This document shows positions 49,277 to 57,807 of a stretch of DNA of 64,000 bases, piece after piece. The position numbers and the translations under genes are program-made. This DNA comes from Aeromicrobium sp. Root236 (GTDB lineage Bacteria > Actinomycetota > Actinomycetes > Propionibacteriales > Nocardioidaceae). The notes under the pieces are model-generated. The model saw only the letters and a program-made list of their open reading frames with translations. It did not search any database and had not been told where the DNA came from. Positions within the stretch are counted from its first letter, which is position 1, and each line of letters begins with the position of its first letter. Location of the stretch: positions 3,761,908 through 3,825,907 of the forward strand of contig NZ_LMIS01000001.1 in the NCBI RefSeq assembly GCF_001428805.1, read 5' to 3'.

Positions 49277-50830
49277 GTGGCTGTCCCCAGCTTCGTCGAC
49301 AAGGTCACGCTCCACGTCTCGGCCGGCTCCGGCGGTGACGGTGTGGCCTCGGTCCACCGCGAGAAGTTCAAGCCCCTCGGCGGTCCCGACGGCGGCAACG
49401 GCGGGCACGGCGGCGACGTCATCCTGCGCGTCGCGGCCGACGTGACGACCCTCGTCGACTACCACCACGAGCCGCACCGCAAGGCCACCAATGGTGCGCC
49501 CGGTGCCGGCAGCAACCGCAGCGGCAGCAACGGCGAGGACCTCGTGCTGCGCGTGCCTGAGGGCACCGTCGTACGCAGCGAGGACGGCGAGGTGCTGGCC
49601 GACCTCGTCGGACCCGGCACCGAGCTGGTCATCGCCGCCGGCGGCCGCGGCGGTCTCGGCAACGCCGCTCTCGCCTCGTCCAAGCGCAAGGCCCCCGGTT
49701 TCGCGCTCAAGGGCGAGCCCGGCGACGAGCTGACGTTCACGCTCGAGCTCAAGGTCGTCGCCGACATCGGCCTGGTGGGCTTCCCCAGTGCCGGCAAGTC
49801 CAGCCTCATCGCAGCCCTGTCGCGGGCCCGGCCCAAGATCGCCGACTACCCGTTCACGACCCTGGTGCCCAACCTCGGTGTCGTCTCGGCGGGCTCCACG
49901 ACCTTCACGGTCGCGGACGTTCCCGGCCTCATCGAAGGCGCCAGCGAGGGTCGCGGCCTCGGCCATGACTTCCTCCGCCACGTCGAGCGGTGCGCCGCGC
50001 TGGTGCACGTCATCGACTGCGCGACGGTCGATCCCGGTCGCGATCCGTTGACCGACCTCGACATCATCGAGGCCGAGCTCACCAAGTACGCCGAGTCGAC
50101 CGGCAGCGACCTCAGCGACCGTCCTCGCCTCGTGGCGCTCAACAAGACCGACGTCCCCGATGCCAAGGAGATCGCCGGCTTCGTCCGCGCCGATCTCGAG
50201 GCGCGCGGGCTGGAGGTCTTCGACGTCTCCGCTGCGAGCCACGCGGGCCTGCGCGAGCTGTCGTTCGCGATGGCCGAGATCGTCGCCTCACGTCGTGCCG
50301 CCACACCGGTGGCCGAGGTCACCCGCATCGTGCTGCGGCCCAAGGCCGAGGCCGGCGTCGGCCGCGAGTTCACGATCACGCAGCGCGACGGTCAGTGGGT
50401 CGTACGCGGCGACAAGCCCAAGCGCTGGGTACGCCAGACCGACTTCAGCAACGACGAGGCCGTCGGCTTCCTCGCCGACCGGCTCAACCGCCTCGGCGTC
50501 GAGGACGAGCTGCTCAAGCTCGGCGCCAAGGCCGGCGACGACGTCATCATCGGCGACGAGAACGACGCCGTCATGTTCGACTTCGATCCCCAGATCCCGG
50601 CGGGCGCCGAGGTCCTGGGCCGTCGAGGCGAGGACCTGCGCATCGACCAGTCCGACCGACGCACCAACGTGCAGCGCCGCGAGGAGCTCGCCGCGCGGCG
50701 GGCGTACGAGGCCGAGAAGCGCGAGGCCCGCGCTGAGGGCCGTGAGCCCGGCTGGGACTTCCCCGAGGACGATCCGTCCCTCATCGATGACCCTGCGGAC
50801 GGTGAGCTCGACGACGAGGACCCGCGCTGA
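49277..50830 (+). CDS. obg: GTPase Obg
   Basis: 517-aa ribosome-associated GTPase. The glycine-rich Obg fold ([17 protein letters not shown] and following, residues 1-157), the G domain with GFPSAGKSS near 168, DVPGLIEGA near 212 and NKTD near 292, and a C-terminal OCT domain (~345-425) with an acidic, low-complexity tail are all visible. GTG 49277 has AAAGGAG six bases upstream. It shares a TGATG junction with proB. Confidence 0.95.
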   Translation: MAVPSFVDKVTLHVSAGSGGDGVASVHREKFKPLGGPDGGNGGHGGDVILRVAADVTTLVDYHHEPHRKATNGAPGAGSNRSGSNGEDLVLRVPEGTVVRSEDGEVLADLVGPGTELVIAAGGRGGLGNAALASSKRKAPGFALKGEPGDELTFTLELKVVADIGLVGFPSAGKSSLIAALSRARPKIADYPFTTLVPNLGVVSAGSTTFTVADVPGLIEGASEGRGLGHDFLRHVERCAALVHVIDCATVDPGRDPLTDLDIIEAELTKYAESTGSDLSDRPRLVALNKTDVPDAKEIAGFVRADLEARGLEVFDVSAASHAGLRELSFAMAEIVASRRAATPVAEVTRIVLRPKAEAGVGREFTITQRDGQWVVRGDKPKRWVRQTDFSNDEAVGFLADRLNRLGVEDELLKLGAKAGDDVIIGDENDAVMFDFDPQIPAGAEVLGRRGEDLRIDQSDRRTNVQRREELAARRAYEAEKREARAEGREPGWDFPEDDPSLIDDPADGELDDEDPR

Positions 50831-51918
50831 TGAGCCGGATCGTCGTCAAGGTCGGCTCGTCGTCGCTCAGCTCGGCTGAGGGCGGCCTCGACGGCCAACG
50901 CGTCGACGCCCTGGTCGACGCCCTGGCTGCCGGCCGTGAGCGGGGCGACGAGATCGTCCTCGTCAGCTCCGGCGCCATCGCGGCCGGGCTCGCTCCGCTG
51001 TCGCTGCCGCGCCGTCCCCGTGACCTCGCGACCCAGCAGGCCGCCGCGAGCGTGGGCCAGGGCGCGCTGATCGCCCGTTACGCCCAGCGGTTCGCCCAGC
51101 ACGGTCTCGTGGTCGGCCAGGTGCTGCTCACCGCCGACGACGTGACCCGCCGCAGCCACTACCGCAACGCCTATCAGACGTTCGCGCGCCTGCTCGAGCT
51201 CGGCGTAGTGCCGATCGTCAATGAGAACGACACCGTGGCGACCAGCGAGATCCGTTTCGGCGACAACGACCGGCTCGCGGCCCTCGTCTCGCACCTGGTC
51301 CACGCAGACCTCCTCGTCCTGCTCTCGGACGTCGACGGTCTCTACGACGGCGACCCCCGCCGCGAGGGTGCCGCCATCGTGTCCGACGTGCACGGCGAGG
51401 CCGACATCGCTGAGCTCGACATCGTCCGCCCGAGCGCGTCGGCGATCGGCACCGGAGGCATGGTCACCAAGATCGAGGCAGCCCGCATCGCGACGGGCGC
51501 CGGGATCCCGGTCGTCCTCACCGCCGCTCCTCGGGCCGCGGCGGCGCTCGAGGGCCAGCCCGTCGGCACGCGGTTCCACCCGACGGGCCGCCGACGGCCG
51601 ACCCGGCTCCTGTGGCTCGCCCACGCCAGCAACACCAAGGGCGCCGTGCACCTCGACGCCGGTGCTGTACGCGCGCTCACGGTCCGCAAGGCGTCGCTGC
51701 TCCCGGCGGGCATCACCGGTGTCACGGGCACGTTCGTGGCCGGCGATCCCGTCGACCTGGTCGGCCCCGACGCCGTGGTGATCGCCCGCGGCATCGTCAA
51801 CTACGACAGCGCCGAGCTGCCCTCGCTGCTCGGCCGGTCGACGCGCGACCTGGCCGCCGAGCTCGGTGCCGAGTACGAGCGCGAGGTCGTGCACCGCGAC
51901 GACATGATGGTGATCTGA
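50830..51918 (+). CDS. proB: Glutamate 5-kinase
   Basis: 362-aa enzyme of proline synthesis, phosphorylating glutamate. The amino-acid-kinase domain (VVKVGSSSLSS at the start, VNENDTVAT near 133, DVDGLYDGDP near 168) is followed by a C-terminal PUA domain (~270-360). Coupled to obg by one-base overlap and 22 bp before proA. Confidence 0.95.
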   Translation: MSRIVVKVGSSSLSSAEGGLDGQRVDALVDALAAGRERGDEIVLVSSGAIAAGLAPLSLPRRPRDLATQQAAASVGQGALIARYAQRFAQHGLVVGQVLLTADDVTRRSHYRNAYQTFARLLELGVVPIVNENDTVATSEIRFGDNDRLAALVSHLVHADLLVLLSDVDGLYDGDPRREGAAIVSDVHGEADIAELDIVRPSASAIGTGGMVTKIEAARIATGAGIPVVLTAAPRAAAALEGQPVGTRFHPTGRRRPTRLLWLAHASNTKGAVHLDAGAVRALTVRKASLLPAGITGVTGTFVAGDPVDLVGPDAVVIARGIVNYDSAELPSLLGRSTRDLAAELGAEYEREVVHRDDMMVI

Positions 51919-51940
51919 CGATGACTTCTAGGATTGGCGC

Positions 51941-53188
51941 ATGAAGGAGCAGGTCCACACCGCAGCACGGCGGGCCAGGGTCGCCGCCGCGACGCTTGCC
52001 GTGACCCCGCGGGCCGGCAAGGACGCAGCGCTGCACGCCATGGCCGACGCGCTGGTCGCCGGCACCGCCCCGATCGTCGCCGCCAACGACCTCGACGTCG
52101 AGGCGGCCCGTGCTGCCGGCACCGGGGAGAACGTCATCGACCGGCTGCGCCTCGATCCCGCACGCGTGGCGGCGTTCGCCGACGGGCTCCGCGACATCGC
52201 CGCGCTGCCGGACCCGGTGGGCGAGGTCGTACGTGGCGCGACCCTGGCCAACGGACTGCGCATGCAGCAGATCCGGGTCCCGATGGGCGTCATCGGCATG
52301 ATCTACGAAGGCCGCCCCAACGTGACCGCCGACGCCGCCGGGATCTGCCTCAAGGCCGGCAGCGCCGTGCTGCTTCGCGGCTCGTCGTCTGCGGCGCGCT
52401 CCAACGCGGCGATCGTCGAGATCATGCGCAGCGCCCTCGAGACCGCAGGACTGCCCGCAGATGCGATCCAGGGGATCCCCGCGGACGACCGCTCGTCGGC
52501 GACGCACCTGATGCAGGCACGCGGTCTCGTCGACCTCGTGATCCCGCGTGGCGGTGCGGGCCTGATCCGGGCCGTCGTCGAGGAGTCGACCGTGCCGGTC
52601 ATCGAGACCGGCGTGGGCAACTGCCACGTCTATGTCGACGCCGACGCCGACCTCGACATGGCGCTCGACATCGTGCTCAACTCCAAGACCCAGCGCACCA
52701 GCGTGTGCAACGCGGCGGAGTCGCTGCTGGTGCACAAGGCCGTCGCCGACGAGTTCGTGCCTCGGGTCGTGTCCGCGCTGCAGGACGCCGGCGTCACGAT
52801 CCACGGCGACGAGTCGTTCTGCGCCGTCCAGCCCGACATCGTGCCGGCGACCGACGAGGACTACGCCGCCGAGTACCTCTCCCTCGACATCTCCGCACGC
52901 GTCGTCGACTCGATCGAGGACGCGATCGCGCACATCCGTACGTACTCGTCAGGGCACACCGAGGCGATCGTCACGTCCTCGCTCGTCGCCTCGTCGCGGT
53001 TCACAGCCGGCGTCGACTCGGCTGCCGTGATGGTCAACGCCTCGACCCGGTTCACCGACGGCGGCGAGTTCGGCTTCGGCGCCGAGATCGGCATCTCGAC
53101 CCAGAAGCTGCACGCGCGTGGCCCGATGGGCCTGACCGAGATGACGACGACCACCTACGTCGTCACCGGCGACGGACACGTGCGATAG
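51941..53188 (+). CDS. proA: Gamma-glutamyl phosphate reductase
   Basis: 415-aa NADPH-dependent enzyme for the second step of proline synthesis. It is an aldehyde-dehydrogenase-fold protein with the catalytic Cys in [13 protein letters not shown] near residue 255 and the [22 protein letters not shown] run near the C terminus. ATG 51941 lies six bases after TAGGAT (51929-51934), suggesting its own leaderless promoter although proB ends just 22 bp before. Confidence 0.95.
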   Translation: MKEQVHTAARRARVAAATLAVTPRAGKDAALHAMADALVAGTAPIVAANDLDVEAARAAGTGENVIDRLRLDPARVAAFADGLRDIAALPDPVGEVVRGATLANGLRMQQIRVPMGVIGMIYEGRPNVTADAAGICLKAGSAVLLRGSSSAARSNAAIVEIMRSALETAGLPADAIQGIPADDRSSATHLMQARGLVDLVIPRGGAGLIRAVVEESTVPVIETGVGNCHVYVDADADLDMALDIVLNSKTQRTSVCNAAESLLVHKAVADEFVPRVVSALQDAGVTIHGDESFCAVQPDIVPATDEDYAAEYLSLDISARVVDSIEDAIAHIRTYSSGHTEAIVTSSLVASSRFTAGVDSAAVMVNASTRFTDGGEFGFGAEIGISTQKLHARGPMGLTEMTTTTYVVTGDGHVR

Positions 53189-53197
53189 ATTGGCGCC

Positions 53198-53341
53198 ATG
53201 TTCTCGAACCTCGTGACGGCTGAAGAGCCCCTGCGTGACATCGGCATCGACCCCTACGCGGTCGGCGCGATCGCCCTGGCGATCCTGATCGTCCTGATGC
53301 TCGCGCTGCTGTCCTTCGGCAAGGGTCGCGAGCACTCCTGA
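53198..53341 (+). CDS. 47-aa single-pass membrane protein
   Basis: A short gene filling the proA-nadD gap. The protein has an amphipathic N terminus ([19 protein letters not shown]), one hydrophobic helix (about residues 21-40, [20 protein letters not shown]) and a basic end (GKGREHS). ATG 53198 is six bases after TAGATT (53186-53191), a box that overlaps the proA stop, and its own stop is followed by nadD after five bases. A small membrane protein at this place occurs in related actinobacteria; function unknown. Confidence 0.75.
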   Translation: MFSNLVTAEEPLRDIGIDPYAVGAIALAILIVLMLALLSFGKGREHS

Positions 53342-53346
53342 AAGGC

Positions 53347-53967
53347 ATGACCCGCCGCGAGGGCAATGACCGCCGACGCGTCGGCATCATGGGCGGCACG
53401 TTCGACCCGATCCACCACGGCCACCTGGTCGCGGCGAGCGAGGTCCAGTCGTGGTTCGACCTCGACGAGGTCATCTTCGTGCCCACCGGCGAGCCCTGGC
53501 AGAAGGCCGACCGCGACGTGTCGCCGGCCGAGCACCGCTACCTCATGACGGTCATCGCCACGGCCGCCAATCCGCGCTTCGAGGTCAGCCGGGTCGACAT
53601 CGACCGCAACGGCCCGACCTACACGATCGACACGCTGCGTGAGCTGACGGCGCTGCACCCCGACTCCGACCTCTACTTCATCACCGGTGCGGACGCGATG
53701 GCGGCGTTGCTCACCTGGCAGGACCACGAAGAGCTGTTCGAGCTCGCGCACTTCGTCGGCTGCACGCGTCCGGGCCACGAGCTCACCGACGTGACGCTCG
53801 AGGGGCTGCCCCGTGATCGCATCACCCTGGTCGAGATCCCCGCCCTCACGATCTCGTCGACGGACTGCCGTCACCGGGTCGAGAGCGGTGAGCCGGTCTG
53901 GTACCTCGTGCCGGACGGCGTCGTCCAGTACATCGGCAAGCACGACCTCTATCGGAAGGCCTCATGA
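53347..53967 (+). CDS. nadD: Nicotinate-nucleotide adenylyltransferase
   Basis: 206-aa NAD biosynthesis enzyme that adenylates nicotinate mononucleotide. [17 protein letters not shown] near residue 15 is the nucleotidyl-transferase signature, and the [24 protein letters not shown] run near the C terminus holds the ISST motif. Overlaps rsfS by four bases (ATGA). Confidence 0.94.
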   Translation: MTRREGNDRRRVGIMGGTFDPIHHGHLVAASEVQSWFDLDEVIFVPTGEPWQKADRDVSPAEHRYLMTVIATAANPRFEVSRVDIDRNGPTYTIDTLRELTALHPDSDLYFITGADAMAALLTWQDHEELFELAHFVGCTRPGHELTDVTLEGLPRDRITLVEIPALTISSTDCRHRVESGEPVWYLVPDGVVQYIGKHDLYRKAS

Positions 53968-54317
53968 CCGCGACAGAACGCGCCGTCGAGCTGACCCAGG
54001 CGGCAGCAGCAGCGGCCGAGGACAAGCTGGCGCAGGACATCATCGCGTTCGACGTGTCCGAGCTGCTGGCGATCACGGACGTCTTCCTGCTGTGCTCGGC
54101 GTCCAGCCCGCGGCAGGTCCGCGCAGTCCAGGACGCCGTCGAGGAGCGCATGATCGAGCTCGGCGCCAAGGCCGTACGCCGCGAGGGCGAGCGCGAGGGC
54201 CGCTGGGTCCTGCTCGACTTCGCCGACGTCGTGGTGCACATCCAGCACCAGGACGAGCGGGTGTTCTACGCCCTCGAGCGGCTGTGGAGCGACTGTCCCA
54301 CGGTCCCGTTGACATGA
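53964..54317 (+). CDS. rsfS: Ribosomal silencing factor RsfS
   Basis: 117-aa RsfS/Iojap protein that binds L14 and blocks subunit joining in starved cells. [31 protein letters not shown] and [21 protein letters not shown] are family hallmarks. It is coupled by ATGA overlaps to nadD and to the next gene. Confidence 0.94.
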   Translation: MTATERAVELTQAAAAAAEDKLAQDIIAFDVSELLAITDVFLLCSASSPRQVRAVQDAVEERMIELGAKAVRREGEREGRWVLLDFADVVVHIQHQDERVFYALERLWSDCPTVPLT

Positions 54318-54961
54318 CGACCCGCCAGGTCATCCTCTGGCGGCACGGTCGTACGGCGTGGAACGTCGAGGGACGCGTGCAGGGCCAGAGCGACATCCCG
54401 CTCGACGAGGTCGGCGTCACGCAGGCCAAGGCCGCCGCCGCACGCCTGGCTGCGCTCAAGCCCGATCGGATCGTCAGCTCTGATCTCGTACGCGCTGCGG
54501 ACACCGCGCGGACGCTCGGAGACCTGACCGGCACGACCGTCGAGCTCGACCCGCGCCTCCGCGAGCTCAACTTCGGCGAGCGTGAGGGCCTCACCTGGCG
54601 GGAGGCCTGGGCGAGGTTCCCTGACGGCATGAAGGCCTGGGTCGAGGGCGACGAGACCCAGATCCCCGGCAGCGAGACGCATCGCCAGGCGGGGGAGCGG
54701 TTCGCCGCAGCCCTGCACGACCTGCTCGAGGACCTGCCGGCCGACGGCGTCATGGTCGTCGTGGCACACGGGGCGGTCCTGCGCACGGGCGCCTGCGCGT
54801 TCCTCGACATCCCCGAGGCGCACTGGTCGACGTTCGGTGGCCTCGGCAACTGTGCGTGGTCCGTGCTCGAGGAGTCACGTCACAAGGACTGGTTCCAGTG
54901 GCGGCTCACGGAGTGGAACGCAGGAACGCTGCCAGAGCCCGTGATGTCCGACGACGAGTGA
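54314..54961 (+). CDS. Histidine phosphatase / phosphoglycerate mutase-like protein
   Basis: 215-aa member of the histidine phosphatase superfamily. The phospho-acceptor motif WRHGRTAWN is at residues 9-17, DLVRAADTARTL near 58 and the second His in VVVAHGAVLRTG near 155. In actinobacteria the gene after rsfS encodes a broad phosphatase, often annotated as glucosyl-3-phosphoglycerate or phosphoglycerate phosphatase; the substrate here is not determined. ATG 54314 overlaps the rsfS stop. Confidence 0.85.
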   Translation: MTTRQVILWRHGRTAWNVEGRVQGQSDIPLDEVGVTQAKAAAARLAALKPDRIVSSDLVRAADTARTLGDLTGTTVELDPRLRELNFGEREGLTWREAWARFPDGMKAWVEGDETQIPGSETHRQAGERFAAALHDLLEDLPADGVMVVVAHGAVLRTGACAFLDIPEAHWSTFGGLGNCAWSVLEESRHKDWFQWRLTEWNAGTLPEPVMSDDE

Positions 54962-54967
54962 CCCGGT

Positions 54968-54997
54968 TTGGGCATGAGCAGGGTCAACGGCTAACAT
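54968..54997 (+). promoter_or_regulatory. Promoter of tRNA-Ala
   Basis: TTGGGC (54968-54973) and TAACAT (54992-54997), 18 bases apart, place the start about 20 bases before the tRNA. Confidence 0.55.
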
Positions 54998-55025
54998 TGG
55001 CGAGGCCCAACACACGGGCCACAGC

Positions 55026-55098
55026 GGGGCATTGGCGCAGTTGGTAGCGCGCTTCCATGGCATGGAAGAGGTCAGGAGTTCGAATCTCCTATGCTCCA
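55026..55098 (+). tRNA. tRNA-Ala (anticodon GGC)
   Basis: 73 bases fold as a cloverleaf: acceptor GGGGCAT/ATGCTCC (one G-U), D arm with GCGC/GCGC, anticodon stem CTTCC/GGAAG with loop ATGGCAT (anticodon GGC, reading GCC), and T arm CAGGAGTTCGAATCTCCT region with TTCGAAT. Discriminator A; CA follows, so CCA is not fully encoded. Confidence 0.96.
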
Positions 55099-55104
55099 CA
55101 AGAT

Positions 55105-55139
55105 CACGAGGCCCGAGCGAACTTTGCTCGGGCCTCGTG
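55105..55139 (+). terminator. Perfect 14-bp hairpin terminator after tRNA-Ala
   Basis: CACGAGGCCCGAGC (55105-55118) pairs with GCTCGGGCCTCGTG (55126-55139) across GAACTTT, six bases after the tRNA. Confidence 0.9.
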
Positions 55140-55261
55140 GCTTGTGTCCCGGTACGCCCCTTCGCACTCCGGAGGGGCGTTCGTGCGTCGCGAGTCGGTT
55201 GTGTGCACCGACGCCCTAGGCTGGTCCTCGCCCACGTCCCACCAGGAAGGCCCCGTCACCC

Positions 55262-56788
55262 GTGCTCGCCCGCATCAGTCTCGGCATCGCCGCCATGATG
55301 GCCGGGGTGATCATCGTTGCCGCGTACGTGAACGACCGCGAGAGCGAGGGCAGCCTGATCCCCGTGGCCACGGGGGAGAAGGCACCAGCAGGGTTGGCCC
55401 GGTTCTACGACCAGAAGCTCGACTGGACGCCCTGCGAGCGATCGCTGTGCACCTGGGTACGCGTGCCGCTCGACTACGACAAGCCCGCCGGCTCGTCGAT
55501 CCGCCTCAGAGTCAAGCTGCGTCCGGCGGCATCGGGCAAGGCCGAGGGCAAGGTGTTCATCAACCCCGGTGGCCCGGGCGGCTCGGGCGTCGGCTTCGTC
55601 AACACGTTCGCCTCCCTGACGTCCAAGGACCTGCTGGAGAAGCGCGACATCGTCGGCTTCGACCCACGCGGGGTGGGGCAGAGCGACCCGGTGACGTGCG
55701 AGACCGACGAGTCGTTCGACAAGCTGATCGCCCTGGATCCCGATCCCGACACGCTCAAGCTCGTCGACAAGCTGGGCAACGGCTTCCGCAAGCTCGGCAA
55801 GGCGTGCGTCAAGAACTCCGGAGCCCTCGCGTCGCACGTCTCGACCGAGGAGGCCGCGCGCGACCTCGACGTGCTGCGCGCGCTGATGGGGGAGAAGAAG
55901 CTCGACTACTACGGCGCGTCCTACGGCACGCAGCTCGGCGCGACGTACGCCGACCTGTTCCCGAAACGTGCGGGCGCCATGATCCTCGACGGCGCGGTGG
56001 ATCCCTCGCGCAGCAAGGAGCGTCAGGGGTTCGACCAGGCCAAGAGCTTCCAGCGGGAGCTCAAGGCGTACATCGCCGCCTGCCTCGAGGACGGCGACTG
56101 CCCCTTGGGCGAGGACCAGAAGGCCGCCAACGACAACATCCTCGAGCTGCTCGGTGCGCTCGAGGAGAAGCCGATCAAGACGCGCTTCGACCGCGAGCTG
56201 ACCGAGGGCGCCGCGATCTACGGCATCGCCTACGCCATGTACGACCCCGACAGCTGGAACGTCCTGACGACCGGTCTCGTACGGGCGGGGTTCGGCGACG
56301 GCAGCATCCTGCTGACGCTCAGCGACCAGTACTACGGGCGGCGGCAGGACGGCACCTACCGCGACAACAGCGCACAGGCCTTCTTCGCGATCCGCTGCCT
56401 GGACTTCCCCAAGGCCCCGGGTGACGGGGACATCGCGCGGCTGCTGCCGGACTATCACGACGCGTCAGGGGTCTTCGGCGGCGTCATGGCGTGGTCTGCT
56501 GCCGAGTGCCAGGACTGGCCGGCGAAGTCCAAGCACCCGCAGCGCGCCGTCCACGCCGAGGGCGCAGGTCCCATCGTCGTGATCGGCTCCACCCGCGATC
56601 CGGCAACGCCCTACGCATGGTCCAAGGCGTTGGCGAAGGACCTGTCCTCCGGGATCCTCGTGACGCGCAAGGGCGACGGCCACACCGGCTACGGCGTCGG
56701 CAACTCGTGCATCGACGGTGTCGTCAACCGCTATCTCCTGTTCCACGAGCAGCCCACCGGGGCGGTGACGTGCGATGACACGGAGTGA
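55262..56788 (+). CDS. Membrane-anchored alpha/beta hydrolase, TAP/SlpD-like peptidase
   Basis: 508-aa exported hydrolase. One N-terminal helix (about residues 5-22, a signal anchor without a clear cleavage site) precedes the hydrolase. INPGGPGGSG near 100 gives the oxyanion hole, YYGASYGTQLG near 220 the nucleophile elbow (Ser), and the C-terminal TAP-like domain ends with GDGHTGYGVGNSCIDGVVNRYL, containing the catalytic His. Relatives are tripeptidyl aminopeptidases and similar secreted serine peptidases. GTG 55262 is preceded by AGGAAGG, and a TAGGCT box lies ~45 bp upstream in the 122-bp gap. Confidence 0.83.
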   Translation: MLARISLGIAAMMAGVIIVAAYVNDRESEGSLIPVATGEKAPAGLARFYDQKLDWTPCERSLCTWVRVPLDYDKPAGSSIRLRVKLRPAASGKAEGKVFINPGGPGGSGVGFVNTFASLTSKDLLEKRDIVGFDPRGVGQSDPVTCETDESFDKLIALDPDPDTLKLVDKLGNGFRKLGKACVKNSGALASHVSTEEAARDLDVLRALMGEKKLDYYGASYGTQLGATYADLFPKRAGAMILDGAVDPSRSKERQGFDQAKSFQRELKAYIAACLEDGDCPLGEDQKAANDNILELLGALEEKPIKTRFDRELTEGAAIYGIAYAMYDPDSWNVLTTGLVRAGFGDGSILLTLSDQYYGRRQDGTYRDNSAQAFFAIRCLDFPKAPGDGDIARLLPDYHDASGVFGGVMAWSAAECQDWPAKSKHPQRAVHAEGAGPIVVIGSTRDPATPYAWSKALAKDLSSGILVTRKGDGHTGYGVGNSCIDGVVNRYLLFHEQPTGAVTCDDTE

Positions 56789-56849
56789 GGGCGGCGCGCG
56801 CCGTGCGCCCAAACGGCGCAGCGAACCTGTCGGCCCGCACACTAGAGCG

Positions 56850-57617
56850 ATGAGGACCCGACTGAGGCTCGCGCTGCTCGCGACGTTCGTCATCGGCCTC
56901 GTGCTCTCGGGCCTGGGCAGCGTCGTGGCCAAGTCTCCCGAGCAGCGGGACCAGATCAACGCAGCGGACCGCGTGGCGCAACGCTTCGAGGCGGACGTCG
57001 ATGACTACGTGACGTCGGCGGCGGAGAAGATCAAGAGCAAGCACGACGCCGACCAGGACGGCTACCCGGCGCTGCTCAAGGTCGTGCAGGCGCAGATCGC
57101 GGACGCGCCGCGGCTGCGACCGGGCCGCACCACGGCGTACGGGCGCGAGCACAGCAACGCGTTCAAGGACGCCGACAACCACCGCGCCTCCGCACTCGCG
57201 CCGTTGAAGGACCTCGAGACCTATCTGCGGACACAGGCCATCCCGAACTCGAAGTTCATCGCGGCCGGCAAGAAGCTCGTCGCGTTGCGGCCCGGGACCC
57301 TTCTCGGCGACGAGCCCGTGGTCAACGGAGATCCGCTCCGCAAGCGCGTCCTCCCGGCGTACGAGAAGGCGCGCGACCGCATGAAGGACCAGGAAGCGCC
57401 CAAGGGTGCCGAGCTGTTGCGCCTCGACCTCATGACGTACGCCAACGACATCATCTCGATGACCAAGGACGGCGCCAAGAAGATCGACGAGCAGAAGGCG
57501 TTCTACTTCCAGCTCGGTGACCGCCCCGTCGAGCTGTTCAAGCGCCTGGCAGCCATGGAGACAGCCATTCAGGTGCAGGTGACCCAACAGGTCGAGATCG
57601 TCGCAGCTGCGCAATAA
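56850..57617 (+). CDS. Exported or membrane-anchored protein of unknown function, 255 aa
   Basis: I do not recognise this protein. The N terminus is a signal sequence or anchor (MRTRLRLALLATFVIGLVLSGLG). The rest is strongly helical and charged (for example VAQRFEADVDDYVTSAAEKIKSKHDADQDGY), without Cys, and looks like a helical bundle. ATG 56850 begins six bases after CACACT, a weak -10 candidate; the frame is open back to 56775 but that overlaps the peptidase gene. It precedes the LPDTG surface protein on the same strand, 190 bp away. Confidence 0.65.
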   Translation: MRTRLRLALLATFVIGLVLSGLGSVVAKSPEQRDQINAADRVAQRFEADVDDYVTSAAEKIKSKHDADQDGYPALLKVVQAQIADAPRLRPGRTTAYGREHSNAFKDADNHRASALAPLKDLETYLRTQAIPNSKFIAAGKKLVALRPGTLLGDEPVVNGDPLRKRVLPAYEKARDRMKDQEAPKGAELLRLDLMTYANDIISMTKDGAKKIDEQKAFYFQLGDRPVELFKRLAAMETAIQVQVTQQVEIVAAAQ

Positions 57618-57690
57618 CCTCCGGGCGCGGCGCTCGTTGACTACTGTGTAGAAAGCCCGCGTGCCGAATTCATTCGACATGCGGACTGGA

Positions 57691-57719
57691 TGTCACGGAA
57701 GTGGCGCGAGTGTGATAAT
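57691..57719 (+). promoter_or_regulatory. Promoter candidate for the LPDTG surface protein
   Basis: TGTCAC (57691-57696) and GATAAT (57714-57719), 17 bases apart, within the 190-bp gap. The -10 is strong for this genome, the -35 weak. The ~80-nt leader is unusual here, where many genes are leaderless. Confidence 0.45.
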
Positions 57720-57807
57720 TTTTGAGCGCTCGTGTCGCCCCTGGGCGCCAGCGCAAGTAACGTAACTCCCTGAACTCCCGTGAACACGCAGAATGACGAG
57801 GAAACGC

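Noticed and set aside
55026-55139. tRNA-Ala as an integration site for a mobile element
   Set aside because: No integrase, no repeated tRNA 3' end and no compositional change follow; the 14-bp hairpin is a plain terminator.
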